DNA of 34,572 nucleotides from CAZYYO01 sp964650965. GTDB lineage: Bacteria; Bacillota; Clostridia; Lachnospirales; Lachnospiraceae. The stretch is taken from the NCBI GenBank assembly GCA_964650965.1, contig CAZYYO010000021.1, positions 1 through 34,572 of the forward strand. Reading direction: 5' to 3'. Made by a program: the position numbers and the translations under genes. Positions 21,856 through 29,756 of this stretch are shown here, piece by piece. Numbering within the stretch: the first letter of the stretch is position 1; the number at the start of each line of letters is the position of its first letter. The notes under the pieces are model-generated. The model saw only the letters and a list, made by a program, of their open reading frames with translations. It did no database searches and was not told the origin of the DNA.

Positions 21856-22845
21856 ATGATGATATGTAAATATTTTGTATGGTTTATTGTATATAGCTTC
21901 TTCGGCTGGATATACGAGAGTACCTATTGTACCATTCGGAAACACAAATGGGAGAATCGTGGATTCCTATATGGACCTATTGTTCCAATCTACGGGGTAG
22001 GTGCCCTGTTGGCTTCCATTGTATTCTCAGTGCTTCCTGTCCATCAGTTGCAGCAAGCCAGCAACCTTCAGATTTTCATTGTGTGCTTCTTAGGCAGTAT
22101 TGTATTGGAATATTCTACTTCCTGGATTCTAGAGAAGCTGTTTCATGCATACTGGTGGGATTACAGCAACGTTATCTGTAATATTAATGGACGGGTCTGT
22201 CTTCCTGCTTCCATTGGCTTTGGTGTGGCAGGCATTCTGGTGGTAAATGTGTTCCTCCCTATGGTAAGCAATATGACAAGCCATGTACACCCTTTGCTAA
22301 TGGAGGGACTGGCTCTGGCATTTATGCTGATGTTTGGAATGGATTTGGCTCTTACGGTGTCTGCCCTGACCAATTTCGCTAAGAATTTCGCACGTATTGA
22401 AGCAGAAATCAATGACCGCATGACCTTAGCCTACGATAACTTAGAGAGCACTCTGGCTGAGAAGAAGGATACGCTGATGGAGAAGACGTCTGCTCTGTCG
22501 GAAAAAGCCTCTGCAATTACAGAAAAGGCTTCCTCTATTGCAGAGAAAGCCAGTGTTCTAACAGAACGTAAGGAAGCCTATTTGGAAAAGAAGGAGCAAC
22601 GCCAGGAAGCCTCCTTTGTGCGTAAAGAGCTTCGAAGTGAGAAGGCTGCCGAGCTTCGGGAACGTCTCACCTCGGAATATTTAGAAAATCTCATGAAATC
22701 CACAAGTACTGCTCAAAAAGGTGCACTTATGCACATTCAGGGATTTAAACGGGATAAGAAATCCTCTGACAACAACAGCATCCGGGAACGTATGGTTACC
22801 ATGATGAAGGAACGAAGAGAACTGAAAAAGAAATCCTCTAAATAA
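21856..22845 (+). CDS. CmpB-like (PF06541-type) membrane protein with heptad coiled coil
   Basis: A 329-residue protein. Residues 1-175 hold about five membrane helices with patterns typical of the family annotated as putative ABC transporter permease CmpB: FVWFIVYSFFGWIYESTYCTI, NRGFLYGPIVPIYGVG, YSTSWILEKLFHAYWWDYS. From about 185 to 300 it is soluble and charged. Residues about 207-245 contain five successive 7-residue units, such as TLMEKTS, ALSEKAS, AITEKAS, SIAEKAS and VLTERKE, which must form a coiled coil. The function is unknown; the ABC label rests on a database family name, and no ATPase is nearby. It converges on phoR with a 2-bp gap. Confidence 0.82.
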   Translation: MMICKYFVWFIVYSFFGWIYESTYCTIRKHKWENRGFLYGPIVPIYGVGALLASIVFSVLPVHQLQQASNLQIFIVCFLGSIVLEYSTSWILEKLFHAYWWDYSNVICNINGRVCLPASIGFGVAGILVVNVFLPMVSNMTSHVHPLLMEGLALAFMLMFGMDLALTVSALTNFAKNFARIEAEINDRMTLAYDNLESTLAEKKDTLMEKTSALSEKASAITEKASSIAEKASVLTERKEAYLEKKEQRQEASFVRKELRSEKAAELRERLTSEYLENLMKSTSTAQKGALMHIQGFKRDKKSSDNNSIRERMVTMMKERRELKKKSSK

Positions 22846-22847
22846 TC

Positions 22848-24509
22848 TTACTTATGAAACAGAATCTGCAGAGTCGTTCCTTCGCCTACCTGGCTGTCAA
22901 GGGTTACCTTAGCATCATGAAGGGATGCTCCGTGCTTCACAATACTTAAACCCAGTCCTGTTCCCCCAGTTTCACGGGAATGGCTCTTATCCACACGATA
23001 GAAGCGTTCAAAGATACGTTCCTGATCTTCCTTGGCAATACCAATACCGGTATCCACTACCTTCCACAGAATCCCCTGTGGAGTGGTTGCAATGGTAATA
23101 TCCACCTTGCCGCCGTCAATATTATAATTAATGGCATTATCGCATACATTGTACAGCATCTCATAGATAATCTGACGCATACCTGAGATAACGGCAGCCT
23201 CTCCTGAAACGGTAACTGTAACATTTTTATTTTGTGCTGATTCCTGAAGGGATTCTACAATACCCTCTGACATATCACGCAGTTCAATATCTTCTAACTC
23301 CAGCTGGAGGTTATCATCATCTAGCTTGGATAGTCTGATAATATCTTCAACTAATACGGTTAATCTTCTAGCTTCCTGATAAATGCGATTGGAGAATTCT
23401 ACTGTATCCTCCGGCTTTACCATGCCATTTTTCATGATTTCTGCATAGCCTGAGATGGACATTAACGGAGTCTTTAGCTCATGGGATACATTTGCAGAAA
23501 ATTCCTGACGAATGACTTCTAGCTTCTGCTTCTCTGTTACATCCATAACAAAGATAACTGCACCTGTAATTCTTCCCTCAACCTCAACAGGATTACCAAT
23601 TAATTGATAGGTAAGACCTTCCACTTCAATCAGCTTATCCATTTGCCGACCTTCCAGTGCTCCTGTTACGATTTCCTTCAGGGATTGATTTCTATTGACG
23701 GTAATAATATCATGGCCTACACACTCTTCGCTGGTAATATTAAATACCTGCTGAGCCGCTTTATTAATCGATAATACTTTGTATAATCCGGTAACAATTA
23801 AGCCATCCTTCATATTTTCAGTAATCGCAAGATATTCTTCATGTTGGCTGCGGATTTCCAACATTTTCTGATCCAGCTGTCCCTTCTGCTCATCTATTCT
23901 GCGAAGAAGTGGTACCAGCTCCTCATATTCCACATCCACCAATGGTCGTTCCAAATCTAAATCATTGATTGGTGCAATCAGACGCTCTGTTGTCTTACCA
24001 ATCACATACATAGACAGCAGAATGATAATCGCCAGCATTACAACTAATATTCCCAATCCTGAGAACATCATGGCATATACACTGTCTGCAGTATTTCCAA
24101 CGCGAATGACCTGTCCGTTATCCAGTCGGTATGCGTAGTAGAATCCATTCTTTGACAGGGTTTCCGAGTATCTCACTGATTCTCCACTGCCCTTCTCCAA
24201 AGCATCCTGCACCTCTGGGCGGCTCAAATGGTTGTCTAATGTTGCAGCATCTGCCTGGGAATCAAACAACACATTTCCCACAGAATCAATTAACGTAACA
24301 CGGCTTTCAATCCCCTGCACCAGCCCTGTATCCAGGCTTTCTGTGCCCATGGTATTTAAAGCTGATTTCAGATAGCCGGCCTCCTGCTTTACTTCTGTTC
24401 GCATCTCTGCGCTTAATTTCTGATACATGAAGATGGTAGATGCCAAAAAGGTCATCACCATTGCAAATATTACCAGAAATGTGATATTTTTAAAAATTCT
24501 TTTCTTCAT
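22848..24509 (-). CDS. phoR: PhoR-type sensor histidine kinase
   Basis: A 553-residue membrane kinase. There are two membrane helices (about 8-28 and 148-172) around an extracytoplasmic sensor of about 115 residues. A PAS domain follows (about 225-330, ITENMKDGLIVTG). The dimerisation domain has FSANVSHELKTPLMSISGY, with phosphoacceptor His343. The ATP-binding domain has YNVCDNAINYN, VVDTGIGIAKEDQERIFERFYRV and GGTGLGLSIVKHG. In this operon it phosphorylates the PhoP-like regulator when phosphate is scarce. It starts 3 bp after the regulator's stop. The order pst-phoU-phoP-phoR makes the role likely. Confidence 0.93.
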   Translation of the reverse strand: MKKRIFKNITFLVIFAMVMTFLASTIFMYQKLSAEMRTEVKQEAGYLKSALNTMGTESLDTGLVQGIESRVTLIDSVGNVLFDSQADAATLDNHLSRPEVQDALEKGSGESVRYSETLSKNGFYYAYRLDNGQVIRVGNTADSVYAMMFSGLGILVVMLAIIILLSMYVIGKTTERLIAPINDLDLERPLVDVEYEELVPLLRRIDEQKGQLDQKMLEIRSQHEEYLAITENMKDGLIVTGLYKVLSINKAAQQVFNITSEECVGHDIITVNRNQSLKEIVTGALEGRQMDKLIEVEGLTYQLIGNPVEVEGRITGAVIFVMDVTEKQKLEVIRQEFSANVSHELKTPLMSISGYAEIMKNGMVKPEDTVEFSNRIYQEARRLTVLVEDIIRLSKLDDDNLQLELEDIELRDMSEGIVESLQESAQNKNVTVTVSGEAAVISGMRQIIYEMLYNVCDNAINYNIDGGKVDITIATTPQGILWKVVDTGIGIAKEDQERIFERFYRVDKSHSRETGGTGLGLSIVKHGASLHDAKVTLDSQVGEGTTLQILFHK

Positions 24510-24512
24510 ATT

Positions 24513-25181
24513 TTATTCACCTATTCGATATCCCACGCCTCGGATTGTTTCAATGCATTTTCCACCTGCACCCAACTTCTGCCTTAATGTACGGATGTGA
24601 ACATCCACGGTTCTGGTTTCACCGTCGAAGTCATAGCCCCAGATATAATTGAGCAGCTGGTCTCTCGTAAGTACCGTTCCCAAATTATCCATTAGATGCT
24701 TTAGCAGCTCATATTCCTTTAAGGTAAGCGCCACCTTCTCATCATCTACATAGACCTGGTGGGATGATAACTGTATACGAATGGAACCATAGCTCAATTC
24801 CTTGGGCTCTTCAATAATCTGAAATCTTCGAAGGACCGCTTTAATCCTGGCAATCATCTCCATCATACCAAATGGTTTGGAAATGTAATCATCAGCACCA
24901 CCGTCTAATCCAATGACCTTGTCATATTCTGTTCCCTTGGCTGTTACCATAATCACTGGAATCCCCTTGGTCCTTGGGGATGTTTTCAGACGCTTTAAAA
25001 TCTCCAGACCATTTTCTCCTGGAAGCATAATGTCTAAAAGAATCAGCTCTGGCAATTCCTCTGCTAATTTCTGATCCAGCTGCTTTCCATTTTCAACACC
25101 AATAGCTGAAAATCCGCTGGCTTCTAACGCATATATTTCTAATTCTCGAATGTTCTTCTCATCTTCTACACAATAAATCAT
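24513..25181 (-). CDS. phoP: PhoP/PhoB-type response regulator
   Basis: A 222-residue OmpR-family regulator. The receiver domain has the acidic pair in YCVEDEKN, the phosphoacceptor Asp50 (LILLDIMLPGENG), VMVTAKG, and the lysine in YISKPFG. The C-terminal winged helix has LTLKEYELLKHLMDNLGTVLTRDQLLNYIWGYDFDGETRTVDVHIRTLRQKLG, typical of the PhoB/PhoP group. It should bind the TTTACA repeats upstream of pstS. It lies 26 bp downstream of phoU. Confidence 0.93.
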   Translation of the reverse strand: MIYCVEDEKNIRELEIYALEASGFSAIGVENGKQLDQKLAEELPELILLDIMLPGENGLEILKRLKTSPRTKGIPVIMVTAKGTEYDKVIGLDGGADDYISKPFGMMEMIARIKAVLRRFQIIEEPKELSYGSIRIQLSSHQVYVDDEKVALTLKEYELLKHLMDNLGTVLTRDQLLNYIWGYDFDGETRTVDVHIRTLRQKLGAGGKCIETIRGVGYRIGE

Positions 25182-25207
25182 ATGGGTTCTCCTGCTTTGT
25201 AGATGGT

Positions 25208-25861
25208 TTAGATCATATCCGCATCCTTATGGGTTCCCGTAATAGAGAATTCTACCCATTCGGCAATATTGGTTGCATGATCTCCTATACGTTCATAATA
25301 CTTGGCAATCATCAACATGTCCAGACTATTTTCCATAGATACCTCTGCTGACTTCATTTCTCTAGTGATTTCTTCCCGCACTTCTACAAATAAATCATCT
25401 ACTTCATCATCTGTGGCAATCACCTTTCTTACCAGACCAAGATCCTGCTTCACATATGCATCTACGCTTTCTGTTACCATGCGAATGGTGATTTCTGCCA
25501 TCTGGGTCAGCTTGATTTTCTCCTCTGGAAAATGTAGCTTGCAGGTCTCTACGATTTCTGCAATATCACTTGCCTGATCTCCGATACGTTCCATATCGGT
25601 AATCATTTTCAATGCTGCAGATACCTTTCTTAAATCCTTCGCTACCGGCTGCTGCTGCAGTAAGAGCTTTAGACATCTGCTTTCAATCTCCCGCTCTTCC
25701 TGGTCTATCTCTGAATCCTCTCTACGAATTTCCTTTGCCAGGGATATATCTGCTGTTTTCAGCAGGGTGCAGGTCTTAGAGATGACATTCTCACACATTG
25801 CTCCCATCTTAATTAATTCTGTATGTAAATCTTCTAACTGTCTGTCAAATCGATTTCTCAT
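25208..25861 (-). CDS. phoU: Phosphate signalling protein PhoU
   Basis: A 217-residue, all-helical PhoU with its two repeated three-helix halves. The metal-binding-type motif occurs twice: MERIGDQASDIAE (about residue 93) and YERIGDHATNIAEWVEF (about residue 189). PhoU links the state of the Pst transporter to PhoR and restrains phosphate uptake. It lies between pstB and phoP, as in many Firmicutes. Confidence 0.96.
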   Translation of the reverse strand: MRNRFDRQLEDLHTELIKMGAMCENVISKTCTLLKTADISLAKEIRREDSEIDQEEREIESRCLKLLLQQQPVAKDLRKVSAALKMITDMERIGDQASDIAEIVETCKLHFPEEKIKLTQMAEITIRMVTESVDAYVKQDLGLVRKVIATDDEVDDLFVEVREEITREMKSAEVSMENSLDMLMIAKYYERIGDHATNIAEWVEFSITGTHKDADMI

Positions 25862-25889
25862 TGTTTCTTCCTCCTATACTTGGTCCTTC

Positions 25890-26648
25890 TTAACCAAATC
25901 TTCCTGTGATATAATCTTCTGTTTTCTTGTTCTGTGGCATAGAGAATATCTGCTCTGTTTCACCGAACTCGATTACTTCACCTAATAAGAAAAATCCGGT
26001 TTTATCTGACACACGAACTGCCTGCTGCATATTATGGGTAACCATAACAATGGTATAGTCCTTCTTCAGTTCAATTGCCAGGTCTTCAATTTTAGAGGTA
26101 GAAATTGGGTCTAGTGCTGAGGTAGGTTCATCCATTAATAATACCTCAGGCTGTACTGCTAAAGCTCTTGCAATACATAATCTCTGCTGCTGTCCGCCTG
26201 ACATCCCAAGAGCACTCTGTTTCAGACGATCCTTGACTTCATCCCAGATAGCGGCCTGCTTTAAAGACTCTTCTACAATCTGGTCTAGCTTTATCTTGGA
26301 ACGAATTCCATGGGTTCTAGGACCATAAGCAATATTATCATAAATGCTCATTGGAAATGGGTTTGGCTTCTGGAATACCATTCCTACTCTTTTTCTTAAG
26401 TGATTAACATCCATATTTCCGTAAATGTCTTCATCATCTAGCTTCAGGCTGCCTGTAATCTTACAGCCCTCTACCAAATCATTCATTCGGTTAATGGATT
26501 TTAACAGTGTGGATTTACCGCATCCACTAGGTCCAATAAAGGCTGTAATTTCCTTTTCTGGAATATTCATATTAATTGATTTCAGTGCCTGGAACTCTCC
26601 ATAATAGAGATCCATGTTTGAAATTGTAATTTTATCCATGTATTTCAT
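25890..26648 (-). CDS. pstB: Phosphate ABC transporter ATP-binding protein PstB
   Basis: A 252-residue ABC ATPase. Walker A is GPSGCGKST (39-47). The Q-loop is VGMVFQKPNPFPMSIYDN, highly typical of PstB. The signature is LGMSGGQQQRLCIARAL, Walker B is VLLMDEPTSALDP, and the switch His is in VTHNMQQA. It powers phosphate import through PstC and PstA. The start is ambiguous: ATG at 26648 is only 2 bp after GGAG, while ATG at 26639 (MDKITISNMDLYYG) is 11 bp after it and may be the real one. Confidence 0.97.
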   Translation of the reverse strand: MKYMDKITISNMDLYYGEFQALKSINMNIPEKEITAFIGPSGCGKSTLLKSINRMNDLVEGCKITGSLKLDDEDIYGNMDVNHLRKRVGMVFQKPNPFPMSIYDNIAYGPRTHGIRSKIKLDQIVEESLKQAAIWDEVKDRLKQSALGMSGGQQQRLCIARALAVQPEVLLMDEPTSALDPISTSKIEDLAIELKKDYTIVMVTHNMQQAVRVSDKTGFFLLGEVIEFGETEQIFSMPQNKKTEDYITGRFG

Positions 26649-26675
26649 ATCTCCTTTATATCACGCCTGAGCTAA

Positions 26676-27518
26676 CTAATTGCTGGCTAATTTCTTAGCA
26701 ATTGCATCAGATGCTGCGTTAATAACAACAACCAGCACCAACAATATAAACGCCGTAGCATATGCTTTATCCATATGTAAACCTTCTCTGGACAGAGAAT
26801 ACATATGCACTGCCAGGGTTCTTCCTGATTTCATCAACGACTCTGGAATCTGTGCTACCGTTCCTGCTGTATAGATTAATGCTGCTGTCTCACCAACGAT
26901 ACGTCCAATAGCCAGAATAACGCCAGAGAGAATTCCAGGAACTGCTGTTGGAAGAATTATTTTAAAGATGGTTCTCAGCTTGCCTGCACCTAATCCAAAG
27001 CTGGCCTCTCGATACATATCCGGTACCGAAATCAAAGCTTCTTCTGTAGTTCTCATGATTAATGGAAGAATCATGATAACCAGTGTCAGTGCACCAGACA
27101 TCATGGAATATCCCCATTTAAAATAAGTAGAAAAGAATAAGAATCCAAACAAACCATATATAATAGAAGGAATTCCGGATAAGGTCTCTGCCGTCATTCG
27201 AATAACCTTTACTACTTTGCTGCCCTTCTTGGCATATTCTACCAGGTAAATGGCTGCGAAGATTCCCAGGGGAACTGCTATGATCAGTGAAATTCCTGTC
27301 ATAATCAAGGTGTTAATCAATGCAGGCATCAAGGATACATTATCCGAGTCATAGGTCCAGGAAAACAAATCCAGGCTAAGGTTGGGCACGCCGTTTATTA
27401 CAATAAAGCCTATAATAAATACTAATACTCCTATGGTTGCTATTGCTGCAATATACACAAGTAAGCGAACAAGGAAAGAGAAAGGATGTGTACGCATATA
27501 TTGAATATTATTTTTCAT
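26676..27518 (-). CDS. pstA: Phosphate ABC transporter permease PstA
   Basis: A 280-residue permease with about six membrane helices. It has the PstA loop ALISVPDMYREASFGLGAGKLRTIFKIILPTAVPGILSG (the EAA-type motif that docks with PstB) and RMTAETLSGIPSIIYGLFG. It overlaps the end of pstC by 11 bp. Confidence 0.96.
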   Translation of the reverse strand: MKNNIQYMRTHPFSFLVRLLVYIAAIATIGVLVFIIGFIVINGVPNLSLDLFSWTYDSDNVSLMPALINTLIMTGISLIIAVPLGIFAAIYLVEYAKKGSKVVKVIRMTAETLSGIPSIIYGLFGFLFFSTYFKWGYSMMSGALTLVIMILPLIMRTTEEALISVPDMYREASFGLGAGKLRTIFKIILPTAVPGILSGVILAIGRIVGETAALIYTAGTVAQIPESLMKSGRTLAVHMYSLSREGLHMDKAYATAFILLVLVVVINAASDAIAKKLASN

Positions 27519-28365
27519 TATTTGGCTCCTTTCTCAGCATTGCTACTGACAAATTAATAATCAGAATAAACACAAACAATACCACACCGGTAGCAATTAA
27601 TGCTTCTCTGTGAAGGTCTGCTGCATATCCCATTTCCAAAACGATGTTGGAGGTTAAGGTACGGATACCTTTAAACAGTCCCTTTGGCATACTTGGCTGA
27701 TTTCCAGCTACCATAATGACTGCCATGGTTTCTCCAATAGCACGGCCAATTCCCAGTACAACTGCTGCAATAATACCGGATTTGGCTGCTGGCAGAACCG
27801 TCATAAATACACTGCGTTCCTTGGTAGCTCCCAATGCCAGTGCTCCTTCATAATAAGGCACCGGTACACTACGAATGGCTGCTTCTGATACGCTGATAAT
27901 GGTTGGTAAAATCATAATGCCCAAGAGAATGGAAGCGGTAAGCATGGTACTTCCATCATGACCTGTCATGTCACGCATCATTGGTACAATACATACCAGT
28001 CCGAAAAATCCATATACAACCGATGGCACACCTGCCATCAGGTTAATTGCTGCTCTACAAATCTTGTAAATTCCCTTTGGACAATAATGTGCCATAAACA
28101 CAGAGGTAAATAATCCAATAGGTACTCCAATAATAATGGCTCCTGCAGTTACATAGATACTTCCTAAGATAAATGGCAGAATACCAAAGATATTGTTAGA
28201 CGGTCTCCATGTCTGTCCTAATAAGAACTTAAATACACCAATTTCTTGAATTGCCGGGATACCGTTTGCAAATAAGAAGAGGCATATAAGGGCAACGGCC
28301 AGCACCGAAGCGCAGGCCGCAATTAGGAAGACAACTTTCATTCCTTTTTCTTTTAACGTTTTCAT
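27508..28365 (-). CDS. pstC: Phosphate ABC transporter permease PstC
   Basis: A 285-residue permease with about six membrane helices. It has RAAINLMAGVPSVVYGFFGL and the EAA loop AAIRSVPVPYYEGALALGATKERSVFMTVLPAAKSGIIA. The first loop, FLLGQTWRPSNNIFGILPFILGS, is a PstC hallmark. Together with PstA it forms the membrane channel for phosphate. It lies 23 bp downstream of pstS. Confidence 0.96.
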   Translation of the reverse strand: MKTLKEKGMKVVFLIAACASVLAVALICLFLFANGIPAIQEIGVFKFLLGQTWRPSNNIFGILPFILGSIYVTAGAIIIGVPIGLFTSVFMAHYCPKGIYKICRAAINLMAGVPSVVYGFFGLVCIVPMMRDMTGHDGSTMLTASILLGIMILPTIISVSEAAIRSVPVPYYEGALALGATKERSVFMTVLPAAKSGIIAAVVLGIGRAIGETMAVIMVAGNQPSMPKGLFKGIRTLTSNIVLEMGYAADLHREALIATGVVLFVFILIINLSVAMLRKEPNNEK

Positions 28366-28388
28366 TTGTTATGCCCTCTTAGATTTCT

Positions 28389-29288
28389 TTATTTCACATC
28401 TTCCCAGGTTGTGATTTCTCCAAGGTAGATATTCATTACCTGCTCGGTAGTCATAGCAGTGATTCCGCTTTCGTTGTTAACGATTACTGCGATACCATCC
28501 TGTGCGATTACAGTTGCCTTAAGTCCTGCTGATGTTTCAGAATCCTTTAATTCACGGCTAGCCATACCAATGTCGCATAATCCGTCGATTGCTGACTGCA
28601 TTCCTGTAGTAGAATCAGATTCCTGTACTTCAATCTTAACATTTGCATTAACTGCTCCGAATGCTTCAACTAATTTCTCCATTACTGGTGTTACAGAAGA
28701 GGAACCAGCGATTACAACATCTCCAGATGCTCCGTTGCTTGTAAATGCTTCGCCTTCACCTGCACTGATATATCCGTTATCAGTGATGATAGCCTGTCCT
28801 TCTTTACTCATAATGTAGTTAACGAAATCCTGTGCTGCTTCGCTTAAGTCATCGCCCTTAGTTGCAATGTTGAATGGACGAGCGATTTTGTAAGTTCCGT
28901 TTGCTACGTTTTCAGCTGTTGCTTCTACTCCGTCGATAGTTACTGCTGTTACAGAATCATCAAGAGATCCTAATGAGATGTATCCGATTGCATTTACATC
29001 ACCAGCTACTGTTGTCATCATTACAGAAGTGCTGTTTGTGATTTTAGCATCTGTTGTGGTCAGGTCAACCTTCTCGCCGCTTTCATCTTTCTGCTCAATA
29101 CCGAACAGTTCAACGAATGCTCCTCTTGTTCCTGATCCATCTTCTCTAGATACGATTGTGATGTCTCCAGCTGCTCCTGTTGCTGCTGCGTCATCTCCTG
29201 ATGCTGCGTTATCGGAACCACATGCTGCAAATGAGCCTACACATAAAACGGTTGCTGCAATTAATGCTGCTACTTTTTTAAGTTTCAT
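28389..29288 (-). CDS. pstS: Phosphate-binding lipoprotein PstS with circularly permuted domain order
   Basis: A 299-residue lipoprotein that binds phosphate outside the membrane and delivers it to PstC/PstA. The signal peptide ends in SFAAC, with Cys23 as lipid anchor; a Gly/Ala/Asp-rich linker follows. The halves are in reversed order compared with usual PstS. Residues 42-175 (ITIVSREDGSGTRGAF, then AIGYISLGSL, IDGVEATAENVANGTYKIARPF) match the usual C-terminal half. Residues 190-299 (VVIAGSSSVTPVMEKL, DIGMASRELK, IAQDGIAVIVN, YLGEITTWEDVK) match the usual N-terminal half. Phosphate-contacting loops are all present. I use the start at 29288, with AAGGAG upstream; the frame from 29354 includes promoter DNA. 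Confidence 0.93.
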   Translation of the reverse strand: MKLKKVAALIAATVLCVGSFAACGSDNAASGDDAAATGAAGDITIVSREDGSGTRGAFVELFGIEQKDESGEKVDLTTTDAKITNSTSVMMTTVAGDVNAIGYISLGSLDDSVTAVTIDGVEATAENVANGTYKIARPFNIATKGDDLSEAAQDFVNYIMSKEGQAIITDNGYISAGEGEAFTSNGASGDVVIAGSSSVTPVMEKLVEAFGAVNANVKIEVQESDSTTGMQSAIDGLCDIGMASRELKDSETSAGLKATVIAQDGIAVIVNNESGITAMTTEQVMNIYLGEITTWEDVK

Positions 29289-29349
29289 AAATTCAAATCT
29301 CCTTTTTCTTTCCTTGTTTTGATTTTGTTTTTGTTTGTTTACAAGGGAT

Positions 29350-29404
29350 ATCATACAGGAGGTTTGTAAAATGTATTACCAGGAGAATGTAAAATGTATG
29401 TAAA
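29350..29404 (-). promoter_or_regulatory. pst operon promoter with PhoP-box repeats
   Basis: On the minus strand TTTACA occurs three times in the same direction, at 29404-29399, 29393-29388 and 29370-29365, spaced 11 and 23 bp apart, roughly one and two helical turns. This matches the Bacillus-type PhoP box (repeated TT-ACA with about 11-bp period). A -10 box, TATGAT, lies at 29355-29350. There is no good -35 box, as expected for an activated promoter. Confidence 0.8.
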
Positions 29405-29431
29405 ATACTGGGGGACGGTCAAACAGGGGAC

Positions 29432-29610
29432 GGTCAAATAGTCTCTTGGTGGTACCAAACCGGTGGTTATCACAGACACGCTTTCGCTTCGGTAAGAACG
29501 CAAGGGTACTAAGCTCTCCAGCGCTTGCAGCACTGGCTCGCTAAGTGCCCGCGTTCTTACAGAGTCTGTGAGTAACCACCGGTTTGGTACCACCAAGAGG
29601 CTGTTTGACC
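29432..29610 (-). repeat. Palindromic element, copy C (reverse orientation)
   Basis: Arms of about 46 bp (29432-29477 and 29564-29610) are almost perfectly complementary. On the minus strand the core reads CAGACTCTGTAAGAACGC ... GCGTTCTTACC-GAAGCGAAAGCG-TGTCTG, the same plan as copies A and B at 1992-2287. The outer arms (TTGGTGGTACCAAACCGG type) are unrelated to those of copy A, yet still pair with each other. Inner stems differ in sequence from A/B but keep pairing. Just outside the left arm a GGGGACGGTCAAA unit is repeated twice (29411-29440). It lies between the pst promoter and the EAL gene's terminator. Confidence 0.85.
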
Positions 29611-29620
29611 TGGTTGGCGT

Positions 29621-29670
29621 GAAAAAAGGGCAACCACAAGATTTTGGTCTTGTCGATGCCCTTTTTATTC
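29621..29670 (-). terminator. Terminator of the EAL-domain gene
   Basis: AAAAAAGGGCA (29622-29632) pairs with TGCCCTTTTT (29657-29666), and an inner ACAAGA/TCTTGT stem extends it. Read on the minus strand it ends in six Ts. It lies about 87 bp after the EAL gene stop. Confidence 0.8.
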
Positions 29671-29756
29671 AAGGAATTTTAAATGTGCGAAGACTGATTT
29701 CATACAAGTCCACCCTGTTGGAGATATCTAATCATTCCTGCAACAATATTCATCTT

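Noticed and set aside
29289..29354. Longer PstS start at 29354
   Set aside because: It would place 22 polar residues before the signal peptide and include the -10 box; ATG at 29288 starts a proper lipoprotein signal.
29411..29440. Insertion sequence end at the GGGGACGGTCAAA repeats
   Set aside because: Two copies of a 16-bp unit beside copy C are not enough; no transposase or target duplication is visible.
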